64,000 nucleotides of DNA from Umezawaea beigongshangensis. Its GTDB lineage: Bacteria > Actinomycetota > Actinomycetes > Mycobacteriales > Pseudonocardiaceae. The DNA lies in assembly GCF_016464305.1 (NCBI RefSeq), contig NZ_JAEIOJ010000010.1, positions 124,001 to 188,000 on the forward strand, given 5' to 3'. A program made the translations under genes and the position numbers. A model generated the notes under the pieces. It was not told the DNA's origin and searched no databases. It saw nothing but the letters and a program-made list of their open reading frames with translations. Shown piece after piece: positions 7,625 through 17,753 of the stretch; positions within the stretch are counted from its first letter, which is position 1, and every line of letters begins with the position of its first letter.

Positions 7625-8494
7625 GATCAGGCCCAGGCGGCCCAGCACCTCGCGCGTCGCCCTGGACCTGTTCATCGTGTAGAAGTGCAGCGCCGGGACG
7701 CCCTCGGCGAGCAGCCGCTCGCACATCTCCGTCGCGATGTCGATGCCGACCGCGCGGAACGCCGCCGGGTCGTCGCGCCACGGGTCGAGCCGCCGCGACA
7801 CCTCCGGCGGCAGGTCCGCGCCGGACAGCTCCACGATCTTGGACATCATCCGCACGGTCGTCGTCGGCATGACGCCCGGCAGCAGCGCCGCCGTGCAGCC
7901 GCGCGCGGTCACGCGATCGCGCATCCGCAAGAAGTCGTCGGCCTCGTGGAACAGCTGGGCCACGGCGAAGTCGGCGCCCGCGTTCAGCTTGCGCACCAGG
8001 TAGTGGGTGTCGAGGTCGACGTCGCCGGAGCGCGGGTGCCCGTAGGGGAACGCCGCCACTCCCACGCAGAAGTCGCCCAGCTCGCGGACGAGCCGCACCA
8101 GTTCGTCGGCGTGGTTCAGGCCGTCGGGGTGCGCCACCCACTCGCCCATCGGGTCACCGGGCGGGTCGCCGCGCAGCGCCAGCACGTTGCGCACGCCGAC
8201 CGCCGCGTACCAGCCGATGACGTTGCGCAGCTCCGCCACGGAGTGGTCGACGGCGGTGAGGTGCGCCACCGGCAGCAGGGTCGTCTCCTGGGCGATCCGG
8301 CCGGTCGCGCGGATCGTGCGGTCGCGGCGCGAGCCCCCGGCGCCGTAGGTGATCGAGACGAACGCCGGGTCCAGCGGCTCCAGCTCGCGCACCGCGCGCC
8401 ACAGCACCTGCTCGTCCTCGGCGTCGCGCGGGGGCAAGAACTCCACGGAGAACTTGGTGCCGGGCCCGCTCAGCCTCTCCACGACCGACGTCAT
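7610..8494 (-). CDS. metF: Methylenetetrahydrofolate reductase family protein
   Basis: A 294-residue TIM-barrel flavoprotein of the MetF family (5,10-methylene-THF to 5-methyl-THF, feeding methionine synthesis). Visible family features are SVEFLPPRD (res ~16-24), FVSITYGAGGSRRDRTI, a folate/FAD-facing VLALRGDPPGD, FCVGVAAFPYGHP, ADFAVAQLFHEADDF, and CTAALLPGVMPTTT. It corresponds in position to Rv2172c, whose role as the main MTHFR is debated in mycobacteria. A TAGGCT box at 8501-8506 lies six bases before the ATG, so the mRNA is probably leaderless. It is divergent from the prenyl synthase. Confidence 0.85.
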   Translation of the reverse strand: MTSVVERLSGPGTKFSVEFLPPRDAEDEQVLWRAVRELEPLDPAFVSITYGAGGSRRDRTIRATGRIAQETTLLPVAHLTAVDHSVAELRNVIGWYAAVGVRNVLALRGDPPGDPMGEWVAHPDGLNHADELVRLVRELGDFCVGVAAFPYGHPRSGDVDLDTHYLVRKLNAGADFAVAQLFHEADDFLRMRDRVTARGCTAALLPGVMPTTTVRMMSKIVELSGADLPPEVSRRLDPWRDDPAAFRAVGIDIATEMCERLLAEGVPALHFYTMNRSRATREVLGRLGLIPVRA

Positions 8495-8500
8495 TCCGCC

Positions 8501-8506
8501 AGCCTA
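8501..8506 (-). promoter_or_regulatory. -10 box (TAGGCT) of a likely leaderless metF mRNA
   Basis: On the minus strand TAGGCT is followed by six bases and then the ATG at 8494, so transcription would begin at or next to the start codon. The -35 match is weak. Confidence 0.45.
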
Positions 8507-8598
8507 GAGGCACGACCGTCCTGTGGGAGCACCTGCTCACCAGTTGAGAGCAACCCCCCGGTGCGGGACCGGGCACCGCGAGAGGTGACGATAGGCGC

Positions 8599-9666
8599 GT
8601 GCCGCTCCATCCGCTGGACCTCGAACTGCCCAAGCACGTCGAACACGCCCTGACCGACTACCTCTCCGAGCGCCGCGCCGACGCCGAACGGATGGAGCCC
8701 ACCTTCGCCGGTGCGGTGGACGCGCTGAGCGAGTTCGTCCTGACCGGCGGCAAGCGCATCCGTCCCACGTTCGCGTGGTGGGGCTGGCGAGCGGCCGGGG
8801 GCGACCCCGAGGGCCCGCTCGCCGCTCCCGTGCTCACGGCGATCGGCTCGCTGGAGCTGATCCAGGCGTGCGCGCTCGTCCACGACGACCTCATGGACGC
8901 CTCCGCGGTGCGACGCGGCCGGCCGACCGTGCACGTCGCCTTCGCGGAGAGGCACCGCGAGCACGGCTGGCTCGGCCCGGCGGAGCGGTTCGGCCTGGCG
9001 GCGTCCGTGCTGATCGGCGACGTGGCCCTGGCCTGGGCCGACGACATGCTGCTCGCCGCCGGGCTGCCCACGGACGCGCTGCGCCGGCTGAGCGTGCCGT
9101 GGCGGGACATGCGCACGGAGATGCTCGCCGGGCAGTACCTCGACGTGCTCACCCAGGCCCGCGGCGACGCCTCCGCCGACGCTGCCGTGCGCATCGACCG
9201 GCTCAAGACCGCCGCCTACACGGTGGCCAGGCCGCTGCACATGGGCGCGGCCATCGCGGGCGGCTCCCCGGAGCTGGTCGACGGTCTGCGCGCCTTCGGC
9301 GGCGAGATCGGCCTGGCGTTCCAGCTGCGCGACGACCTGCTCGGCGTGTTCGGCGACCCCGCCGTGACGGGCAAGCCCGCCGGGGACGACCTGCGCGAGG
9401 GCAAGCGCACGCTGCTCGTCGCGCTCGGGATGGAGCGCGGCGCGGACGTGCTGCACGACGTCCTCGGACGTCCAGACCTGGACGACGCCGCGGTGGACGA
9501 GGTGCGCGCCGCGCTGCGGGAGGTCGGCGCGGTGGACGCGGTCGAGGAGCGGATCTCCGCGCTCACGGCGTCCGCGCTGGACCTGCTGAGCACCACGCCG
9601 GTGGCCGAGCCCGCGGGGGAGCGCCTGGCCGAGCTGGCGGTCAGCGCGACGAAGCGCACCCGCTGA
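8599..9666 (+). CDS. Polyprenyl (geranylgeranyl-type) diphosphate synthase
   Basis: A 355-residue trans-prenyltransferase that condenses isopentenyl diphosphate with allylic diphosphates. The first Asp-rich motif is DDLMD (~res 95) after LVH. GGKRIRP lies at ~51-57. The second motif is DDLLGVFGDP (~244). The residues before the first motif (SLELIQACALVHDD) are of the geranylgeranyl/farnesyl type, but chain length cannot be fixed from sequence. It matches Rv2173 (idsA2) in position, upstream of mptA, which uses polyprenyl-phosphate mannose; supply of a prenyl carrier is a reasonable inference. GTG 8599 begins the protein. Confidence 0.87.
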   Translation: MPLHPLDLELPKHVEHALTDYLSERRADAERMEPTFAGAVDALSEFVLTGGKRIRPTFAWWGWRAAGGDPEGPLAAPVLTAIGSLELIQACALVHDDLMDASAVRRGRPTVHVAFAERHREHGWLGPAERFGLAASVLIGDVALAWADDMLLAAGLPTDALRRLSVPWRDMRTEMLAGQYLDVLTQARGDASADAAVRIDRLKTAAYTVARPLHMGAAIAGGSPELVDGLRAFGGEIGLAFQLRDDLLGVFGDPAVTGKPAGDDLREGKRTLLVALGMERGADVLHDVLGRPDLDDAAVDEVRAALREVGAVDAVEERISALTASALDLLSTTPVAEPAGERLAELAVSATKRTR

Positions 9667-9802
9667 CGTCACCGTCCGGCACGACCCGAACAGCACCGCG
9701 CTCGACCGGGTGACACGCGTGTCGGGAGTTCCGCCGGAGCCGTCACACCCTCGTCGCACGTGTTCACCATCGGCTGCGGATCGGCCCCGCTCCTGTGCAA
9801 CG

Positions 9803-11362
9803 ATGTTCCTCGCGATGGCCCCGACTCCGTCCTCCCCCAGCACGAGCGCCGCATCCACGCAGACGGCGCCACCCGCCGCTACGCGCGCGACGGCGGCCCG
9901 CGACGTGCCCGCGGAGCCGGAACGGGGGCGGGGCGTCCCCGTCCGCACGATCCTGCTCGGCCTCGCCGGAGTCGCCCTGATCGCGCTCGGCGGCACCGGC
10001 GCGGGCGCCACGCTCAAGCGCGACCCGCTGCTCGCGGACACCTCGTTCAGCTGGATCCGCTACGGCCACGGCTACGACCTCGCCAACGTCGTGCTCTACA
10101 CCGGCGTCGGCCTGCTCGTGTGGGCGTGGGTGCGGCTCGGCCGCATGGTGCACCACCGCCTCGTCGACAGCCTCGCGGTGCTCGTCGCGATCACCGCCTG
10201 GACGCTGCCGCTGCTGTTCGCGCCGCCGCTGTTCAGCAAGGACGTCTACAGCTACCTCGCGCAGGGCCAGCTCGCGCTGCGCGGGTTCGACCCCTACGCC
10301 GTGGGTCCGGCCGCGCTGCCGAGCCCGCTCAGCGACAACGTGAGCTGGGTGTGGCAGAACACGCCCGCCCCCTACGGCCCGCTGTTCATGCTGCTGTCCA
10401 AGGGCGTCGTCGGGGTGACCGACGCGAGCGTCATCGGCGGCGTGGTCGTGATGCGCCTGGTCCTGGCCTGCGGGCTCGCGCTGCTGTGCTGGTCGCTGCC
10501 CGGCCTGGCCGGGCACCTCGGCGGACGCGCCGCCACGGCGCTGTGGCTGACCGCCGCCAACCCGCTGCTGCTGGTGCACCTCGTCGGCGGCGCGCACAAC
10601 GACCTGCTGATGGTCGGCTTCCTGGCCGCCGGTGTGCTGCTCGTGCTCGACCGCAGGCACGTGCCGGGCATCGCCCTGGTCACCCTCGCGTTCTCCGTGA
10701 AGGCCACCGCCGCCGTGGCGCTGCCGTTCCTCGTGTGGGTGTGGGCGGCGCGGCTGGAGGGGCCGCAGCGGAGCAGGTTCCTCAAGGCGTGCGGCGCGAG
10801 CGTGGCGGTGTTCGCCGTGGTCTTCGGGGCGTGCACGGTCGCCGCCGGGGTGGACCTGGGCTGGATACCGGCGCTGAGCACGTCCTCGTCGATCGTGAAC
10901 TGGTTGTCGATCCCCAGCGCGGTCGGCGACGTCGCGCACACCGTCGTCGACTGGTTCGTCCGCGTCGACCCCGCGATCTTCCTGACCGCGGCCAGGGGCG
11001 TCGGCTCGCTCGTGCTGCTGTGGATCGCGTGGACGCAGTGGCAGGCCGCCCGCGACGGCGGCCCGGAGGCCGTGCGCCGGGCCGCGATCACCATGCTGGC
11101 CGTGGCGCTGCTGTCCCCCGCGACGCTGCCCTGGTACTTCAGCTGGCCGCTGGTGCTCGCGGCCGGCCTCGCGTGGACCTCGTCCGGTCTGGTCGCCGCC
11201 ACCCTGGCCTCGGTGTGGCTGCTGCTGGTGACGTTCCCCGACGGCGACACGGCGCTGTACTCGTGGGGCTACCTGCTGCTCGCCTTCGGCGTGTCCGTGC
11301 TGGCCGCCGTGACGGTGCTGCGGCCGGACCCGCTGGGCCTGTCCAGCCGCTACGACCGCTGA
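9803..11362 (+). CDS. mptA: Alpha-(1->6)-mannopyranosyltransferase MptA
   Basis: A 519-residue GT-C membrane glycosyltransferase with about a dozen hydrophobic helices. The family-typical loop FSKDVYSYLAQGQLALRGFDPY (~res 148-170) carries the acidic residue expected in the first external loop. The later WLTAANPLLLVHLVGGAHND motif is diagnostic for MptA/MptB. It transfers mannose from polyprenyl-phosphate mannose onto the alpha-1,6 backbone of lipomannan. Position matches Rv2174. The start may be ATG 9803 or ATG 9815; neither has a convincing ribosome site. It ends just before a bidirectional hairpin shared with the convergent Rv2175c-like gene. Confidence 0.87.
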   Translation: MFLAMAPTPSSPSTSAASTQTAPPAATRATAARDVPAEPERGRGVPVRTILLGLAGVALIALGGTGAGATLKRDPLLADTSFSWIRYGHGYDLANVVLYTGVGLLVWAWVRLGRMVHHRLVDSLAVLVAITAWTLPLLFAPPLFSKDVYSYLAQGQLALRGFDPYAVGPAALPSPLSDNVSWVWQNTPAPYGPLFMLLSKGVVGVTDASVIGGVVVMRLVLACGLALLCWSLPGLAGHLGGRAATALWLTAANPLLLVHLVGGAHNDLLMVGFLAAGVLLVLDRRHVPGIALVTLAFSVKATAAVALPFLVWVWAARLEGPQRSRFLKACGASVAVFAVVFGACTVAAGVDLGWIPALSTSSSIVNWLSIPSAVGDVAHTVVDWFVRVDPAIFLTAARGVGSLVLLWIAWTQWQAARDGGPEAVRRAAITMLAVALLSPATLPWYFSWPLVLAAGLAWTSSGLVAATLASVWLLLVTFPDGDTALYSWGYLLLAFGVSVLAAVTVLRPDPLGLSSRYDR

Positions 11363-11372
11363 ACCGAGAAGA

Positions 11373-11403
11373 GAGGGCCCGCGCTCGGTGAGCACGGGCC
11401 CTC
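11373..11403. terminator. Bidirectional hairpin terminator between mptA and the Rv2175c-like gene
   Basis: GAGGGCCCG (11373-11381) pairs with CGGGCCCTC (11395-11403) around a 13-nt loop, between two convergent stop codons. Confidence 0.7.
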
Positions 11404-11424
11404 GTGGAAGTTCGTCGTCCGCGG

Positions 11425-11799
11425 TCAGAAACCCATCGCCTGAGCGCGCCGCTTCACCTCGCGCCCCCGGTCTCCGCGCAGCGCCTCGATGGGCGTGCCG
11501 GGAAGCGTGTCGTCCTCGGTGAACAGCCAGCGCAGGATCTCCTCCGTGGAGAAGTTCTGATCGCGCAGCACCGTGATGGTGCCCGACAGGCCCTTGACCA
11601 CACCCGCGGCGGCGAGGAACTGTGCGGGGACGACGAGGACACCGGCACGACGCTCGGCGAGCAGCTGCCCGTCCCTCAGCATCTGGTGCACGCGGGTGAC
11701 GGGCAGACCGAGACGGTCGGCCACGTCGGGAAGAGGCAGGACCTCGAGCTCGGGGGCCAGTACATCCGCAGCGGCAGGAATCGCACTCACGGGGGTCAC
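11425..11799 (-). CDS. Rv2175c-family winged-helix DNA-binding protein
   Basis: A 124-residue protein. A MerR-like helix-turn-helix lies at about residues 20-60 (LPLPDVADRLGLPVTRVHQMLRDGQL), followed by FLAAAGVVKGLSGTITVLRDQNFSTEEILRWLFTEDD, highly typical of the Rv2175c family. In M. tuberculosis Rv2175c is a DNA-binding substrate of the kinase PknL encoded beside it. The same divergent arrangement is present here, so regulation by the adjacent kinase is likely. The Thr-rich N-terminus phosphorylated in Rv2175c is short here (TPVSAIPAA). The GTG start at 11799 is 79 bases from the kinase start. Confidence 0.88.
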   Translation of the reverse strand: MTPVSAIPAAADVLAPELEVLPLPDVADRLGLPVTRVHQMLRDGQLLAERRAGVLVVPAQFLAAAGVVKGLSGTITVLRDQNFSTEEILRWLFTEDDTLPGTPIEALRGDRGREVKRRAQAMGF

Positions 11800-11864
11800 G
11801 ATGCCATAACCCCGACCCGGATGCCCTGCGCCAACCGGGTCATCCTCCCCCCGCTCCCCCTCCG

Positions 11865-11870
11865 TACGAT
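11865..11870 (+). promoter_or_regulatory. -10 box (TACGAT) of a likely leaderless kinase mRNA
   Basis: TACGAT ends eight bases before GTG 11879, so the transcript should begin at the start codon. No ribosome site lies between them. Confidence 0.5.
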
Positions 11871-11878
11871 CGACTGTT

Positions 11879-13957
11879 GTGGAGAGGTCGTCGGCAAACG
11901 TGATCGGTGGGCTGCTCGAACAGCGCTACCGGGTGGACTCCCCGCTGGCCCGCGGAGGCATGTCGACCGTGTACCGGGGCGTGGACACGCGCCTGGACAG
12001 GCCCGTGGCCATCAAGGTGATGGACCCGCGGTTCTCCGGCGACCGCTCCTTCGTCGAGCGCTTCGAGCGGGAGGCCCGCGCCGCGGCCAGACTTCATCAC
12101 CCGAACGTGGTCGCCGTGCACGACCAGGGCGTCGACCGCGTCCCGTCGGGCGAGGACCGGGTGTTCCTGGTGATGGAACTGGTCGAGGGCGGCACCCTGC
12201 GCGACCTGCTCGGCGAGCGCGGCAAGCTGCCGCCCGCCCTGGCCCTCGCCGTGCTGGAACCGGTGCTCTCGGCGCTGTCCGCCGCGCACCGGGCCGGGCT
12301 CATCCACCGCGACATCAAGCCCGAGAACGTGCTGATCGGCCGGGACGGCGCGGTCAAGGTGGCCGACTTCGGCCTGGTCCGCGCCGTCGCCAGCGCCAGC
12401 ACGACGAGCGACACCACGATCCTCGGCACCGTGGCCTACCTGTCACCCGAACAGGTCGCCACGGGCGCGTCCGACGCGCGCAGCGACGTCTACTCCGCGG
12501 GCGTCACGCTCTACGAGATGCTCGCGGGTGCCCCGCCCTTCACCGGCGACACGCCCATCTCCGTCGCCTACCGCCACGTCAACGAGGACGTCCCGCCGCC
12601 CAGCGCCGCCGTGCCCGGTCTTCCCGCCGAGCTGGACGAACTGGTGCGCCGCGCGACCCGGCGCGACCCCGCGCAGCGGCTGAGCGACGCCTCCGCGTTC
12701 CTGTCCGAGGTCGAGGCGGTGCGCGAGCGCACCGGGCTGCCGCGCACACCGGTGCCCGCGCCCGCGCACGGCCACGACGAGCAGACCGTGCGGGTCGCGC
12801 CGGTCCGCGCGGCGCCGGGACCGGACGCCACCGTGCCCGTGCGGCGCGGCGCCCCCGCCCAGCCGACGCGCCCGGCCCGTCCCCCGTACGCGCCCACCCA
12901 GCAGCACGTCCGCACGCCGCCGGCCGGCACGAACACCGGTCCGCAGCGCACGCAGGCGCTGCACCGCGGCGACCTGGCCCCGCTGCCGCAGATCCCGCCG
13001 ATGCCGCCTCCGCAGGCCCGTCAGGAACCGCAGGCGGCCCGGCCGCGACCCGACTCCTACGAGTCCGAGCGCCAGCGCAGCAGACGCCGCTTCGCCGTGT
13101 GGACCGGCGTCGTCGTGGTCCTGGCCCTGGTCGTGGCCGTCCTGTCGTGGTGGCTGGGCAGCGAGCGGCGGATCAGCGTGCCGGACATCAGGGGTCGTGA
13201 GGAGACCGTGGCCGTCGAGGTGCTGCGGGACGCCTCGCTCGTGCCGCAGCCGGTGCGCCAGGCCAGCGACGAGGTGCCGCGCGGCGCGGTCATCTCCACC
13301 GACCCGTCCGCGAACCAGGAGGTTCCGGAGAACAGCCCGGTGAAGCTCTACATCTCCACCGGCAGTCCGATCGTGCCGCCCGTCACCGCGGGCAGCGAGG
13401 TCGACGCGGTGCGCAGGGCCGTCGAGGACGTGGGCCTGAAGGTCGTGCTGGACGAGGCCGCCAACGTGTTCGACGAGACGGTGCCCGCGGGCAAGGTGGT
13501 CACCACCAACCCCAGGCCCAGCACGCGCGCCACCGTCGGCGGCAGCGTGACCGTCGTCGTGAGCAAGGGGCCTGCGCCCAAGCCGGTGCCGGACGTGACG
13601 AACAAGACCAGGGACGAGGCGTTCGCGGAGCTGAGCGCGGCCGGGTTCGAGCCGTTCGACGCGGGCGCCGAGCAGTCGGCGCAGGTCGAGGGGGGCCGGG
13701 TCGTCCGCACCACCCCGCCCGCGACGACCGTCGTCACCGGCGGTGACAAGCGCGTCGGCGTGGTCGTGTCCAGCTCGATCGCGATGCCGAACGTGACGGG
13801 TCAGAAGGTCGACGACGCGAAGAGGATCCTCGGCGAGCTCGGGCTCCAGGTGGACGTGCAGTTCAACAACCGCGGCGACGCGCGGGTGTTCAACCAGTCG
13901 GTCCCGCCGGGCACGAGGGTCGACCGGGGTGCCCGGATCACCCTGTTCGCGATCTGA
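11879..13957 (+). CDS. pknL: PASTA-domain Ser/Thr protein kinase at the pknL locus
   Basis: A 692-residue Hanks-type receptor kinase. The kinase domain (res ~13-275) has the ATP loop LARGGMSTVY, VAIKV with the catalytic Lys (~45), HRDIKPENV (catalytic Asp ~145), DFG (~163) and activation-loop Thr residues (STTSDTTILGTVAY). A Pro-rich linker leads to one membrane helix (~405-428, FAVWTGVVVVLALVVAVLSWWL). Four PASTA repeats follow to the C-terminus, each opening with a V/P-D/N motif (VPDIRG, VPPVTAG, VPDVTN, MPNVTG). PASTA domains bind muropeptides, so the kinase probably senses cell-wall state. As I recall it, M. tuberculosis PknL (Rv2176) is much shorter and lacks PASTA repeats. Confidence 0.92.
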   Translation: MERSSANVIGGLLEQRYRVDSPLARGGMSTVYRGVDTRLDRPVAIKVMDPRFSGDRSFVERFEREARAAARLHHPNVVAVHDQGVDRVPSGEDRVFLVMELVEGGTLRDLLGERGKLPPALALAVLEPVLSALSAAHRAGLIHRDIKPENVLIGRDGAVKVADFGLVRAVASASTTSDTTILGTVAYLSPEQVATGASDARSDVYSAGVTLYEMLAGAPPFTGDTPISVAYRHVNEDVPPPSAAVPGLPAELDELVRRATRRDPAQRLSDASAFLSEVEAVRERTGLPRTPVPAPAHGHDEQTVRVAPVRAAPGPDATVPVRRGAPAQPTRPARPPYAPTQQHVRTPPAGTNTGPQRTQALHRGDLAPLPQIPPMPPPQARQEPQAARPRPDSYESERQRSRRRFAVWTGVVVVLALVVAVLSWWLGSERRISVPDIRGREETVAVEVLRDASLVPQPVRQASDEVPRGAVISTDPSANQEVPENSPVKLYISTGSPIVPPVTAGSEVDAVRRAVEDVGLKVVLDEAANVFDETVPAGKVVTTNPRPSTRATVGGSVTVVVSKGPAPKPVPDVTNKTRDEAFAELSAAGFEPFDAGAEQSAQVEGGRVVRTTPPATTVVTGGDKRVGVVVSSSIAMPNVTGQKVDDAKRILGELGLQVDVQFNNRGDARVFNQSVPPGTRVDRGARITLFAI

Positions 13958-13967
13958 CCGGCGAATA

Positions 13968-14001
13968 CGAGGGGCCCCTCTCCGCGGAGAGGGGCCCCTC
14001 G
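13968..14001. terminator. Loop-less 34-bp palindromic terminator
   Basis: Two 17-nt arms (13968-13984 and 13985-14001) are exact reverse complements with no spacer. The inner block GAGGGGCCCCTC is itself a palindrome, so two hairpins could also form. It separates the convergent kinase and aroG genes. Confidence 0.75.
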
Positions 14002-14026
14002 TGTTCGTGCCGGACGTCGTGCCGGA

Positions 14027-15523
<1,497 letters not shown>

Positions 15524-15527
15524 TCAC

Positions 15528-16541
15528 ATGAGTGAGACCCGTTCGGATGACGCGACCGCGGCCCGTCTGCTCTCGACGGCTGTGACCAACGTCCAGCGGC
15601 ACCACCCCGTCCACTGGACGCGCATGGTGTCCTCGGACGCCGACCTGGTGCCGCACCGGGTGCTGCACCCGGTGTTCGCGGGGTCCTACGACTGGCACTC
15701 CTGCGTGCACCAGACGTGGCTCGCGGTGCGCGTGCTGCGACTCCGCCCGCACGTGGAGGGGGCGGCGGAGGCCGAGGCCGTGCTCGACTCCCTGATCACT
15801 CCGGAGGGCTGCGCCACCGAGGCCGCGTTCTTCAGCGCGCCGGAGGGCCTGTACTGGGAGCGCCCCTACGGCTGGGCGTGGCTGCTGCTGCTCGACGCCG
15901 AGCTGCGCACGTCGGGCTCCCGCTGGGCGGAGCCGCTGCGCCCGCTGAGCGAGGCCGTGCGGGCGAACTGGCTGACGTGGATCACCGGGGCGACGCTGCC
16001 GGTGCGCACCGGCACGCACGGCAACACCGCGCTGGCGACGGCACTGGTGCTGGACGCGGCGCGCGCCGTCGGCGACTCCGAACTGGCGGCGGCGTGCGAG
16101 GCGGCGGCGCTGCGCTGGTACCGCGGCGACACCCGCTACGGTGCGTACGAGCCGGACGCGGCCGACTTCCTCTCCCCGGCGCTGACCGAGGCCGACCTGC
16201 TGCGGAGGGTGCTGCCGCAGCAGGAGTTCACGGCGTGGTTCGAGGCGTTCCTGCCCGACCTCGACGAGGACAGGTGGACGACGCTGCGCGAGCCGTTCCC
16301 GGCCGACGACCCGTCCGACCCCTACGGCGCGCACCTGGCCGGGCTCGCGCTGTCGCGCGCCTGGGGCTGGGCCGCGCTCGCCGGGGCGCTGCCCGCCGGC
16401 CACCGGTGGGCGGCGACTGCGGAGAGGGCGGCCCAGCGGCACCACGAGGCGGGGTGGAGCTACGTGTTCGGCCACGGCTACGCCGCCGAGCACTGGCTCG
16501 GCACGTTCGCCGCGTACCTCGACCTGGGCGCTCTGGACTGA
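15528..16541 (+). CDS. DUF2891 family protein
   Basis: A 337-residue protein matching the DUF2891 type, likely an (alpha/alpha) helical barrel. Recognisable stretches are HPVFAGSYDWHSCVHQTW near residue 45, YGWAWLLLLDAEL, GTHGNTALATALVLDAAR, and FLSPALTEADLLRRVL. The conserved His, Asp and Trp residues in DWHSCVHQTW hint at a catalytic or sugar-binding centre, but the function is not known to me. ATG 15528 is chosen; in-frame ATGs at 15516 and 15519 are alternatives. It is divergent from aroG and convergent with pfkA. Confidence 0.82.
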   Translation: MSETRSDDATAARLLSTAVTNVQRHHPVHWTRMVSSDADLVPHRVLHPVFAGSYDWHSCVHQTWLAVRVLRLRPHVEGAAEAEAVLDSLITPEGCATEAAFFSAPEGLYWERPYGWAWLLLLDAELRTSGSRWAEPLRPLSEAVRANWLTWITGATLPVRTGTHGNTALATALVLDAARAVGDSELAAACEAAALRWYRGDTRYGAYEPDAADFLSPALTEADLLRRVLPQQEFTAWFEAFLPDLDEDRWTTLREPFPADDPSDPYGAHLAGLALSRAWGWAALAGALPAGHRWAATAERAAQRHHEAGWSYVFGHGYAAEHWLGTFAAYLDLGALD

Positions 16542-16544
16542 GCA

Positions 16545-16582
16545 CCCGCCCCGGCGCTCGCGGTGGCCGGCGCCGGGACGGG
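16545..16582. terminator. Hairpin terminator between DUF2891 gene and pfkA
   Basis: Arms 16545-16557 and 16570-16582 pair over 13 bases with one mismatch, between convergent stop codons. Confidence 0.5.
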
Positions 16583-16604
16583 CTCGGGCGCTGCGCCCGG
16601 CGGC

Positions 16605-17630
16605 TCAGCCGAAGAAGACCTCGGCCTCGGCGTAGCGCTCCAGGGGGACGGTCTTCAGCTCGGCCGTGGCCTCGGCGAGCTTCACCCGCACGATGTCGGT
16701 GCCGCGCAGGGCCACCATGACGCCGAAGTCGCCCTCGGCGACGGCGTCCACGGCGTGCAGGCCGAAGCGGGTGGCGAGCACGCGGTCGTAGGCCGTGGGG
16801 ATGCCGCCGCGCTGGGTGTGGCCCAGCACGACCGCGCGGGACTCCTCGCCGGTGCGCTGGGCGATCTCCTCCGCGAGCCACGTGCCGACGCCGCCGAGCC
16901 GCACGTGCCCGAACGCGTCCTTCTCACCGGAGTTCAGCACCTCGGCGCCGCCCTCCGGGACGGCGCCCTCGGCGACGACGATGATCGGCGCGAACTGGCG
17001 CTCGAACCGCCGCCGCACCCACTCGACGACCTTGTCCACGCTGAACGGCCGCTCGGGAACCAGGATCACGTTGGCGCCGCCGGCGAGGCCCGAGTGCAGG
17101 GCGATCCACCCGGCGTGGCGGCCCATGACCTCCACGACGAGGGCGCGGTGGTGGGACTCGGCGGTGGTGCGCAGCCGGTCGATCGACTCGGTGGCGATGT
17201 GCACCGCCGTGTCGAAGCCGAACGTGTAGTCGGTGGCGCCCAGGTCGTTGTCGATGGTCTTCGGCACCCCCACGACGTTGACGCCGTCGTCGGTGAGCCG
17301 CTTCGCGACCCCCAGGGTGTCCTCGCCGCCGATCGCGATCAGCGCGTCGATCCCGTTGTCGGCGAGAACGCCGCGGACGCGGTCGACGCCGCCCTCGATC
17401 TTGTAGGGGTTGGTGCGGGAAGAACCGAGGATCGTGCCGCCCCTGGTGAGGATGTCCTCCACGTCGTCCAGACCGATCGGCTTGGTGAGCCCCTCCAGCG
17501 GACCCTGCCAGCCGTTGCGGAAACCGACGACCTCCCAGTCGTGTGCCTCGACGCCCTTGCGCACGACGGCACGGATGACCGCGTTCAGGCCGGGACAGTC
17601 CCCGCCACCAGTGAGCACACCGATGCGCAT
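16605..17630 (-). CDS. pfkA: 6-phosphofructokinase with pyrophosphate-type signature residues
   Basis: A 341-residue phosphofructokinase (fructose 6-phosphate to fructose 1,6-bisphosphate). Motifs: LTGGGDCPGLNAVIR (res 6-20), GGEDT (101-105), PKTIDND (123-129), MGRHAGWIA and GHTQRGG. By the established E. coli numbering, Asp at 104 and Lys at 124 mark pyrophosphate-dependent enzymes, while ATP enzymes carry Gly at 104. Both diagnostic residues are present, as in the pyrophosphate enzyme of Amycolatopsis methanolica. I infer pyrophosphate as phosphoryl donor, which makes the step reversible. ATG 17630 gives the canonical N-terminus. Expression is probably independent, with a 123-base leader region upstream. 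Confidence 0.92.
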   Translation of the reverse strand: MRIGVLTGGGDCPGLNAVIRAVVRKGVEAHDWEVVGFRNGWQGPLEGLTKPIGLDDVEDILTRGGTILGSSRTNPYKIEGGVDRVRGVLADNGIDALIAIGGEDTLGVAKRLTDDGVNVVGVPKTIDNDLGATDYTFGFDTAVHIATESIDRLRTTAESHHRALVVEVMGRHAGWIALHSGLAGGANVILVPERPFSVDKVVEWVRRRFERQFAPIIVVAEGAVPEGGAEVLNSGEKDAFGHVRLGGVGTWLAEEIAQRTGEESRAVVLGHTQRGGIPTAYDRVLATRFGLHAVDAVAEGDFGVMVALRGTDIVRVKLAEATAELKTVPLERYAEAEVFFG

Positions 17631-17753
17631 TCGCTTCGTCCGATCTCCTCGTCGCCTCACCGGCGCGTAGTGGCCGGCGTCACTCTCGCGGGCTCAGCGT
17701 GGCACGGGCTGGATCGGTGCAGCAACACTCCGGTCACAAACGACCGGTAAGGA

